Shown: positions 18,430-25,877 of the stretch, in pieces | Layout: every line of letters begins with the position of its first letter | Position numbering within the stretch: the stretch's first letter is position 1 | Assembly (NCBI GenBank): GCA_003427395.1 | Contig: BFEA01000222.1 | Location: 76,405-102,281, forward strand | Direction of reading: 5' to 3' | Length of the DNA: 25,877 bases | DNA from: Chara braunii | Taxonomy: Eukaryota; Streptophyta; Charophyceae; Charales; Characeae | Program-made: the position numbers and the translations under genes | The notes under the pieces: model-generated | Told to the model about the DNA's origin: nothing | The model's database searches: none | Seen by the model: only the letters and a program-made list of their open reading frames with translations

Positions 18430-18990
18430 CCGACATTTCAAAATTTTTTTCTTGCTGAAATTCGAAATTTCGCGGCAGAGAAGTCCGGAATTTTTTTTTT
18501 TCGAAAAGTTTTGATTTTATCCCGCTACAAAAATTCCCGTTATTCCGAAATTTTTCGAAATTCGTTTTGCAATTCCGAAAATCTTTTTTGAACTTTGTTT
18601 TTCAATTCGAAAAATCTTTTCTGAAATTCGTTTTTCAATTTCGAGAACTTTTCTGAAATTTCGTTTTTCACTTCTGAAATTCGTTTTTCACCTTCGAAAT
18701 TATTTCTGAAATTCGTTCTTCATCTTTCTGAAATTCGTTTTTCATTTCCGAAATCATTTCTGGAAATCGTTTTTCATTTCCGAAATTATTTCTGAAATTC
18801 GTTTTTCACCTTCTGAAATTCGATTTTCAATTTCGAAAATTATTTCTGAAATTCGTTTTTCAAGTTCCGAAATTATCTCTGAAATTCGTTTTTCAACTCC
18901 GAAATTTTCTGGAATTCGTTTTTTTTAATTCCGAAAATTCCCGAAATTCGTCTTTTTTTTCAATTTCGAAATTTTATTCTTTCGGAAATT
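18430..18990. repeat. Diverged tandem repeat of GAAATTCGTTTTTCA units
   Basis: Many imperfect copies of CTGAAATTCGTTTTTCA alternating with TTCCGAAATTATTT, with a variable period of roughly 16-35 bases. Units share the palindrome-like CGAAATTTCG core. Any ORF over it is a by-product of the repeat. Confidence 0.85.
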
Positions 18991-19465
18991 CTTCGTCATA
19001 CTTCGGACATTGCTTTCCGGCAAACTCTTCTTACAACGCTTGTTTTTAAAACTGCGTATACTCTCACGTAACATATTCCGATTTTTTTTGGAATTTCTGG
19101 GCTTGTGGAATCGTATCTTTTTTCGCAAGTTCAGCGTTTCCGTTATCTCCATTTGACACTTTGATTCATTGGCAGCCTAAATTTCGAAATTTTTTCGTTC
19201 AAATTGACTGCTGAGGGGATACTTGGGGGGCCTACCGAGCTTGCAAATTCGATTTTTTTTTCTTTTTTTCGAAATTACTGCAAGTTCCCAATTTTTTTTC
19301 TTGATTAGTGGCTCCATATCTGGGCGACCCATTTTGATTGCCCATCCCCCTTCTCTCCACCCCAACCCTTCAATCCTTCTCCGTCCTGCTGTCCTGCCCA
19401 TTCACCTGCAGTTGCAGGCCAGGTAAATCCTCGCTTCAGCAGGCCACGTCAGGGACCCATCGCGG

Positions 19466-21002
19466 ATGACCATACTTACTCGCTCGCAGACAGCATCGAT
19501 GGACCAGAAGGCAGGCGAGACTGACGAGGCCTACGAGGCACGGCTGGCGGCCATCCTGGCCGACACCAAGCAATGGGCAGATGCAGCGGCAGCAGCACGG
19601 AAGAAGAAAGACGCAGAGGCAAAGAGACTACGTCGTCTGGCTGAAGAACGCGGCAGAAGCACGAGGCAGCAGCAGCCAGGGCCGCTGACGAGGAACGCGT
19701 ACGGCGACGGGAGATCATATTCAGGGAGGAAAGTGCATTACACGCACAGGCCAAGGATTGGTAGAAGGAGGCCGAGAACGGCGATCCCGTTGACGTCAGG
19801 AGCAGAGTATCTCAACTGCTCAACCGTGTCACGGACCTCCTCGCGACTTGCATCGCACAACAGGAGGACATTTACTCCCTCGACCACGCTAATAAGGTGC
19901 TGCAACAGTCGTCGGACCGGATGCTCAAGCGCATTCAGCAGCTGGAGCAGCAGGTCGCTAACGCCAATGCCACCGCCGGCCCCTCCGACCTCGCCGACCA
20001 CGTCAACGTCTTGGAGATAGACGTGGGGACACTCAAGACCGGGGCACAGCAGCTGCAACAGCAAGTTTGCGCAGCAGCCGGCCCTGGCACAACGACACGC
20101 GAAAGCATTGTCAAGTTCGATGGGCTCCCGATCTTCTGTGACGCATCGAAGACCAACCCCATACAATGGTGGCGCCAGTTCGAAGTCAAGCTGGACCTCC
20201 ACCACGTCATCGACACGAACCGGCATGCATACTTGTACTCCCGCTCGGGAGGAGCGTGTCAGTCGTGGTTGGACAACACGCTGTCCACCCACACATGTCC
20301 AGTCACCGAATTACACAAGTACATCACCTGGGCGGACCTCACGGCGGCATGGAAGAAGCGTTTCCAAGTAGAACCGCCTGAGCACCTGGCGATGGACAAG
20401 CTGCTCACGTTTTCGTAGAACAGCATGCCAAGTGGAGACTGGATATCCGAGTTCCAACGGCTGGCAAGCACGCCCAAGTTGCCAATGAACTTTGACGGCA
20501 TCAAGCTTTACTTCATCAAGAGGTCGTGCCCAGCGTTGCAGAATGCGTTAACTCACGTCGCCGAGACCCTCACCACAAGTGAGGAACTTTTCAACAAGGC
20601 CGCGCAGATCATTGTGACGAACTTGGCAGCCCAGAATGCGGGCCACTCGTCAAATATCAGCATCGGCCGAAAGTGGTCGTGGTCGCAGCGGCAACGACTA
20701 GCGACCCTTCTACTTCAAACGAGGCTGCTTCATCTGACGAGGGAGACAGACTCGCAGCTGCCCAGAATGGTGGCCGCCCCGCCAAAGGACGAGGACGCGG
20801 CAAGCCGAAGACCAACACCAATACTTCTTCTGGGCCCGGGCAAGCAGCTCCAGCTCAAGGACCTTGGACTGCGTACGGGCTGACAGAGCGCGGGTATCGC
20901 ATCCGCAGCAAGTACCGCTATTGTTTGTGGTGCAATTGCGCAGCCCATGAGACCGCGAACTGCCCCACAAAAGGCAAGGGCCCCGTTCATTCGGGAAAGT
21001 GA
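19466..21002 (+). pseudogene. gag: Chromovirus gag, frameshifted
   Basis: Gag forms the virus-like particle and packages element RNA. ATG 19466 opens a charged, coiled-coil N-terminus (DEAYEARLAAILADTKQWAD). The reading then moves to a second frame near 19650, passing a TAG at 19762. That frame includes a helical stretch (RMLKRIQQLEQQV) and the retrotransposon gag core (IQWWRQFEVKLDL, WADLTAAWKKRF), is cut by a TAG at 20416 and continues to about 20660. A third frame then gives a Gly/Arg-rich tail and a CCHC zinc knuckle (CLWCNCAAHETANC, C-x2-C-x4-H-x4-C, 20922-20963), ending at TGA 21000-21002. At least two indels and two stops mean the gene is dead. Order and domains are certain; exact indel sites are not. 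Confidence 0.85.
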
Positions 21003-21985
21003 GCCCCGCCGAGAATGTTGCGACGACACTCTCGACGCCTACGGAACCGGTTGCCTCTCGGGTAACCTCCCTCGGTTCCGGGGCACATGTGGACGTCGTA
21101 AGTCCTCCAACTCTTCATTCTTTCAAGGACTATGCTGCCCGGCTCGTACCTTCGCTGGATTCACGAGCCCAAGGACAGGATGTATGTGCGGTCTCTTCTC
21201 CAATCGGAAGCAGCAGCATTGATTCGTCTTCAAGTGGACCTTCACGGGATTCAGCGCGCGTGTTCAACATTGAGGACTTGGACCCGTTGACGCCCGAGGA
21301 TTTTGCATGGCTTCCTCTCCCTTCCACCGGCTGCTTACCGGAGCCGCAATGGGCAGCTCTTAGCGCTCATTTACATACATACCTATCCTTCTATGCACCA
21401 CCAACTTTGCCTACGGAGGACGAGGTCGCGGTGGGGGACATCCTTGCGTATGTTAGCAAGGTGGCCCGCGAGTTTCGCACGCAGCGGTATGACGATAACA
21501 ACGCACCGCTCCTTTATGCCAGCATCCAAATCGGGCAAGTGTCTTGCAGCGCTTTGCTGGATAGCGGCGCGACTCACAATTTCATTAGCCAGTCCTTCAT
21601 GCAAAGGGCCGGCCTTGGACCACAAGTTCGAAGGAAGGCACACCCTACGTCGATCAAGTTGGCGGACGATAGAACGCAACAGCTCCTTGATCGCTACATC
21701 GAAGCCGTCCCGGTTTATTTCGCACCCTATGCATGCGAACCAGTGACGTTCGACGTCTTGGACACGGACTTCAACATCATTTTGGGCATGCCTTGGCTCG
21801 CAAGTGCGGATCACACGGTCATTTTCCATCGGCGGACACTCACGGTTCGCAACGCGTTCGGCGCCGAAGTACCATGTATGATTCCTCCTCCGCACCCTTC
21901 GATCCGGTGCCAAGTTGTAACAGCCAAATCTTTTCGGGCCACTTGCGCTTACGAGCAGACCGAAGAGATCGGCTTATGTTTTCTT
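20999..21985 (+). pseudogene. Chromovirus aspartic protease region
   Basis: The retropepsin-type protease matures the polyprotein. The open frame follows the zinc knuckle with a frame change at the gag end and runs over a Ser/Thr-rich linker (about residues 1-150). It then reaches ALLDSGATHNFIS, with the catalytic D-S-G-A at 21560-21571, and the second conserved part FNIILGMPWLASAD (about 21768-21810). Near 21970-21990 the reading must change frame to join the RT, since CAYEQTEEIGLCFLR continues as FFEAVADSQPTDLSSDPRVV in the other frame. Whether the gag-to-protease shift is programmed or mere decay cannot be told; no obvious slippery site is seen. Confidence 0.82.
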
Positions 21986-23701
21986 CGAAGCGGTAGCCGA
22001 CTCCCAACCTACGGACTTGTCTTCAGACCCCCGGGTGGTGCGGTTGCTCGACGAATTTGCCGACGTTTTCGAGTCACCTACCGGCGTGGTGCCGGATCAG
22101 CCAATCTCTCACGAGATCATTCTCGATGCCGGTGCCATGCTGCCAAAAGGTTGCATTTACCGCATGAGCGAGGAGGAACTTACAGTACTCCGCGCGCAGC
22201 TCGATGACTTGTTGGACAAAGGCTGGATCCGACCTAGTAGCTCACCCTATGGTGCGCCGGTTCTCTTCGTTCGGAAGAAGAACAAGGACCTTCGCCTATG
22301 CATCGATTACCTTAAGCTCAATGCGCAAACCGTCAAGCACGCAGGACCTCTTCCTCGTATTGACGACCTTCTGGAGCGCTTGGGTGGCGCAAAATTCTTT
22401 TCTAAGCTGGATTTGAAGTCGGGATATCATCAGATCTCGATTCGGCCGCAAGATGGCTACAAGACCACGTTCAAGACACGGTACGGGCACTTCGAGTGGG
22501 TTGTTATGCCTTTTGGACTCACCAACGCCCCGGCGACTTTTCAAGCGGCAATGACCAACGAGTTCCGAGCAATGTTGGACCGGTTCGTGCTGGTCTACTT
22601 GGACGACATCCTCGTCTATAGCCGGACCTTGGAGGAACATCTTGACCATCTTCGACGAGTGTTGGAGATACTCCGGCGTGCCAAGTTCAAAGCCAACCGC
22701 GACAAGTGCGAGTTTGTACGTCAAGAGTTGGAATACTTGGGCCACTTCGTCACTCCACAAGGCATCAGTCCGTTATTGGACAAGATTCAAGCCGTCCAAG
22801 ATTGGTCGGAGCCGCGGAACGTCACGGATGTCCGATCATTCCTTGGCCTCGCCAGCTACTACCAACGATTCATCAAAGGCTACTCGAAGATCGCGGCTCA
22901 CTTAACCAAGCTTCAATGCGAGGACCGACCGTTTGACTTCGGGACGGACGCGCGGGAATCATTCTTGGCCCTCAAGGCCGCATTGCTTTCCGCGGAGGTA
23001 TTGCGGATATTCGACCCGCTATTGCCAACGCACGTCACCACGGACGCATCCGGCTATGGCATTGGTGCCGTCCTCGAGCAACATGACGGCGTGGATTGGC
23101 ACCCGGTCGAATACTTCAGCAAGAAAGTGTCGGCCGTGCACTCCATCGATGATGCATGCAAGAAGGAACTTCTCGCCTTTGTCCACGCACTCAAGCGGTG
23201 GCGGCACTTCCTCCTCGTCCGACGCCAGTTCCGATGGGTAACGGACAACAATCCGTTGGTCTTCTACAAGTCTCAAGACACCGTCAACAGCACCATCGCC
23301 CGTTGGATGACCTTCATTGACCAATTCGACTTCTTTCCCGATCACATTCCGGGGAAGTCGAACCGTTTTGCGGATGCCCTTTCGCGGCGTCCGGACCACT
23401 GCACCGCGGTCTACTCAACCTTCAAGATCGAGGACGACTTGCGGGACAGCTTCATCCGCGGCTATCAAGCCGACCCCGAGTTTCGCGACAAGTACGCGAA
23501 TTGTTCCTCTCCTAATCCGGCGCCTTCGCACTATCGGATCCAAGAGGGATACTTGCTTCTTCACTCACGGGGGAAGGATCTTCTTTGTGTGCCACAAGAT
23601 TCACATTTGCGCACCCGGCTTCTTGGCGAGTTCCACGACGCCCCCGCCACTGGACACTTTGGAGTCAATCGCACGATTGGCCGACTACGCGAGCGCTTTT
23701 G
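21986..23701 (+). pseudogene. pol: Chromovirus reverse transcriptase and RNase H
   Basis: This part of pol copies element RNA into DNA and removes the RNA strand. The frame is open throughout this stretch. RT motifs: GCIYRMSEEEL, GWIRPSSSPYGAPVLFVRKK, LRLCIDYLKLN, FSKLDLKSGYHQI, VVMPFGLTNAPATFQ and the catalytic YLDD at 22596-22607. These are followed by LEYLGHFVTPQGI and VRSFLGLASYYQRFIKGYS. RNase H begins with VTTDASGYGIGAVLEQ (Asp codon at 23043) and continues with KKELLAFVHALKRWRHFL, WVTDNNPL and NRFADALSRRPD. The downstream linker YLLLHSRGKDLLCVP leads to the integrase. The frame appears to break at 23702, but this coincides with an N flanked by a perfect 69-bp duplication and is probably an assembly artefact. 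Confidence 0.92.
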
Positions 23702-23771
23702 NCCACGACGCCCCCGCCACTGGACACTTTGGAGTCAATCGCACGATTGGCCGACTACGCGAGCGCTTTTG
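23633..23771. repeat. Perfect 69-bp duplication around a single N
   Basis: Bases 23633-23701 and 23703-23771 are identical, separated by one N at 23702. The extra 70 bases shift the pol frame by one; collapsing them would restore RT-integrase continuity. It looks like an unmerged contig overlap. Confidence 0.9.
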
Positions 23772-24771
23772 GTGGCCCGGCCTCCTCGACGACGTCACGC
23801 GCTATTGCGAGTCATGCGAAGTTTGCCGACGTTGCAAACCTCGCAATCATCGTCCTTATGGCGAACTGCGACCATTGCTGGTCCCCTTGCGCCGAAGGGA
23901 AGCGATTGCCATGGATATCACCGGGCCGTTCCCCAAGCACAAGACGGGCGTCGATGGGATTCTCACGGTGGTTGACCGCCTCACCAAGTTTGCCATGTTC
24001 TTGCCTCGCCGCTATCACGCCAAGGCACCGGAGTTGGCCGAGGTTCTCTACGCCGGTTGGATTCGAACCAAGGGTTACCCCAAGGAGATCGTCTGCGACC
24101 GCGACACTCGGTTCATGTCCGATTTTTGGTTGGCGCTCATCAAATGATGGGGCTCATCCCTCAAGCCAAGTTCGGCTCGCCACCCCCAAACCGATGGCCA
24201 AACGGAGAGGGCACATCAGACCGCACAGGTCCTCCTTCGAACACTCATCCGTCCCGACCAGAAAGATTGGGTTAAGTGGCTGCCGGATGTCGAGTTGGCA
24301 TACAACTCGTCCATCCATCCGGCTATCGGGATATCGCCCTTTGAGTTCGAGCATGGCTCGCTGGTCAATTCTCCGGTGGACACAATCCTTCCACGGACGA
24401 CCGAGAGCGACGACCACCTCCTCTTCATTCGTCGAATGCAAGAGCTTTTTGTCAAGGCACGTGACCAGATGGCAAAGACGCAGCAACGTATGCGCCAACA
24501 GGCCAACCGCTAGCGTCTTCCTTGTCCATTCCGCGCCGGCGACCTCGTATGGGTTTCCGCTGCGGAATTCAGCCTCGAACAAGATATCTCTCGCAAGCTC
24601 CTTCCGAAATGGATGGGGCCCTGGCCGATCGTGGCACCCACTGGGAACGCACCCGAAGGACCTTCGTTCATCATTCAGGTGCCCGCCCACTTGCCCGTCA
24701 AACCGGTCTTTCACTGTTCCAAGTTGGCCCTCTACACGCCAGCAGAACTGGACGACTTTCCCGGGCGATGA
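23633..24771 (+). pseudogene. Chromovirus integrase
   Basis: Integrase inserts the cDNA into the genome. The HHCC zinc-binding domain (GHFGVNRTIGRLRERF...CESCEVC) comes first. The catalytic core D,D-35-E follows: Asp in AMDITGPFP (23914), Asp in CDRDTRF (24097) and Glu in TDGQTER (24205), with exactly 35 residues between the last two. Then come ELAYNSSIHPAIG and the GPF/GPW-type C-terminal part (FRAGDLVWV, LLPKWMGPWPI, VFHCSKLALY). In-frame stops are TGA at 24145 (inside the catalytic core), TAG at 24511 and TGA at 24769. The sequence reads on coherently past each, so they are simple substitutions in an otherwise intact frame. The copy cannot encode a full integrase. Confidence 0.92.
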
Positions 24772-25050
24772 TCGCAAGACCCACCCTCTATGGATGGTTT
24801 CCAAGAGGTTGGTGACATCATTTCCCAGCGACGTTACGGCAACAGGCCGACTGAATTTTTGGTCCACTTCGCATATTGCACCCATAGAGTTGACCGATGG
24901 CTGACTCGTGCGGAACTTCAGGCAACAGCGTCCGACGCTCTCGCACGCTACGAACAGAAGTTGAAAGGCAAGCCGGCATCTTCGGCTCCACGACGCACAC
25001 GCGTCCAAGTACCGTCGTCAGATCGTCAACTTCGCCCCCGACCGGCTTGA
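24772..25050 (+). pseudogene. Chromodomain-like C-terminus of integrase
   Basis: Past the TGA at 24769 the same frame continues to a TGA at 25048-25050. It contains SMDGFQEVGDIISQRRYGNR, then EFLVHFAYCTHRVDRWLTRAEL and a charged tail. The pattern (an Asp/Glu-Val-x-x-Ile-hx-R-Arg start, then a Tyr/Phe-Leu-Val strand, then Trp and an acidic helix) matches chromovirus chromodomains, which tether integration to marked chromatin. The normal KWKG aromatic is replaced (VHFAY), so the methyl-lysine cage looks incomplete. It is separated from integrase only by the nonsense codon. Confidence 0.72.
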
Positions 25051-25056
25051 CTTCAT

Positions 25057-25069
25057 AAGGAGGGGGGGG
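25057..25069 (+). other. Polypurine tract
   Basis: AAGGAGGGGGGGG lies three bases before the 3' LTR start, the expected primer for plus-strand synthesis. Confidence 0.88.
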
Positions 25070-25552
25070 TGTTGTATGCTGAGCCTGCACACGGGCCCCA
25101 TTTGAAGGGCCCGACGGTTGCTGAGGGGCCCCCAGGCCGCGTACTATCCAGCACGCACCCTGACGGCCCACGGCGGTCCTCCAGGCCCTAGGCAGCACGT
25201 AGGTAGGTAGGTTTTCGTTTACTTGCCCCTTTTTCTGTGTGTGTGTGCTGTCTTATTTTTGTCTGTTCAGGTGCCGCTTCGGACTTGCAGCCCCAAGGCC
25301 GGACCTTGGGACCGGGTACACCGGAGCCAGGCCCGCCAGGCGCATTTTGGCGCCAAACCGGCGTCGTTTTGGTCCTGCAGGACCCAAGACAGCACCGTGG
25401 GCCAGGTGCACCGGTAGACGGCCGTTTTTAGGCCAGGTGCATTTCTGCGCCACGCTGCAGCAGCAGCAAGGTCTGGATGTCCGGTAGGGACCCAGACCAC
25501 CTAGGCCGTTTTAGGCCACACAGTACCAGGTAGGCCCAGCGGCCCAGCACTA

Positions 25553-25559
25553 CATATAG
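25553..25559 (+). promoter_or_regulatory. TATA-like element in 3' LTR
   Basis: CATATAG, the same conserved element as at 17180 in the 5' LTR. Confidence 0.35.
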
Positions 25560-25821
25560 CCGGGCGGCAGCTGGGCAACAGACAGTTCGGGTCGCTCACT
25601 TCTGAGCGACATGCTGCTGGTTGGAGGCTGCGCTATGCTGCGCTCGGTAGAGGAGTAGGGAGTAGAACGCAGAGGAGATAGGGAGTGGCGGAGGCCCTAC
25701 TTGCGAGCGGCGAGCTTACCTGCGCCATAGCTGGACGCCACGAGGTACCTGCACACAGCAACGGACGACGTCAGTTTAGTGACAGCTACCTGCAGGTGAG
25801 ATAGCGAGGAGGGCTTCACCT

Positions 25822-25826
<5 letters not shown>

Positions 25827-25877
<51 letters not shown>
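25827..25877. repeat. (CT)n microsatellite at window end
   Basis: An uninterrupted TCTCTC run continues to the last base. Confidence 0.95.

Larger units (their letters stand above)
18056..19465 (+). other. Chromovirus untranslated leader, repetitive
   Basis: About 1.4 kb between PBS and gag without a supported gene. It contains a GATT-type tetranucleotide array (about 18120-18212) and a long diverged tandem array with CTGAAATTCGTTTTTCA-like units (about 18430-18990). After about 19020 it is unique sequence leading to the gag ATG. Confidence 0.65.
16692..25877 (+). mobile_element. Ty3/gypsy chromovirus (LTR retrotransposon), nested, 3' end beyond window
   Basis: Complete internal organisation: 5' LTR (16692-18039), PBS (18044), long leader, gag with zinc knuckle, aspartic protease, RT, RNase H, integrase, chromodomain, polypurine tract (25057-25069) and 3' LTR from 25073. 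Domain order PR-RT-RH-IN places it in Ty3/gypsy, and the chromodomain-like C-terminus in the chromoviruses. Gag has several frameshifts, and pol has three nonsense codons, so the copy is defective. It sits inside the internal region of the family A element. The target duplication cannot be tested because the 3' end is not in the window. Confidence 0.92.
25073..25877 (+). repeat. 3' LTR of the chromovirus (truncated by window end)
   Basis: It begins TGTATGCTGAGCCTGCAC and follows the 5' LTR closely, with scattered substitutions and a few small indels (for example the segment around 25331 is shorter, and TTGG is inserted near 25620). It ends in the (CT)n tract at the window edge, so about 40 percent of the LTR is missing here. 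Confidence 0.93.

Noticed and set aside
18120-18990. CRISPR-like array
   Set aside because: Units are degenerate, of variable period and without unique spacers; the context is a eukaryotic retrotransposon leader.
20960-21010. Programmed -1 frameshift between gag and pol
   Set aside because: The frames do differ by one, but no slippery heptamer is visible and the element has several other indels, so decay is the default reading.

Overview
The window is nuclear DNA from a flagellate-bearing streptophyte, and it is dominated by decayed transposable elements. The best single guess is a charophyte alga such as Chara braunii; this is inference. The reasons are: two clean GT-AG exons of the intraflagellar-transport gene IFT172 (absent from flowering plants); a Ty3/gypsy chromovirus with an initiator-Met-tRNA-like primer site; a plant-type Helitron; very long transposon-filled introns; and scattered single Ns typical of a draft assembly. 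No prokaryotic gene organisation is present. All recognised features are on the + strand.

Layout. (1) 1-250: imperfect CAGGCAGA-type minisatellite. (2) 251-1800: one long, unrecognised, coiled-coil-like reading frame interrupted by nonsense codons. (3) 1801-3848: non-coding, low-complexity and unidentified sequence. (4) 3849-9705: the rolling-circle replication initiator plus PIF1-type helicase (RepHel) of a Helitron. It stays essentially in one frame but is riddled with stop codons. A basic N-terminal extension with four decapeptide SR-like repeats precedes it. (5) 9825-11529: a second, unrecognised Helitron-associated ORF, also broken by stops. (6) 12084-12126: a GC-rich double hairpin followed by CTAG, which looks like the Helitron 3' terminus. 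A diverged second copy of the same terminus lies at 12679-12720, after an almost pure A/T block. (7) 12860-12979 and 13263-13412: two phase-0 exons of IFT172. (8) 13615-14883 and 14884-16235: two diverged head-to-tail long terminal repeats of one LTR-retrotransposon family, followed by a primer-binding site and about 440 bases of internal sequence. (9) 16692-25877: a Ty3/gypsy chromovirus apparently inserted into that internal sequence. It has a 5' LTR, PBS, long repetitive leader, gag, protease, RT/RNase H, integrase, degenerate chromodomain, polypurine tract and most of the 3' LTR, which runs off the window in a (CT)n tract.

How it fits together. The only apparently functional host coding sequence is the IFT172 exon pair. 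Everything upstream (Helitron) and downstream (nested LTR elements) can be read as intron or flank filled by successive insertions, the chromovirus having landed inside an earlier LTR element. Every transposon reading frame is broken. The Helitron and pol breaks are mostly nonsense codons reachable by C-to-T or G-to-A change, as expected of methylated, silenced copies. No evidence was found for a new functional system. The most novel material is the pair of unrecognised ORFs around and within the Helitron (251-1800 and 9825-11529) and the SR-like decapeptide repeat in its N-terminal extension.
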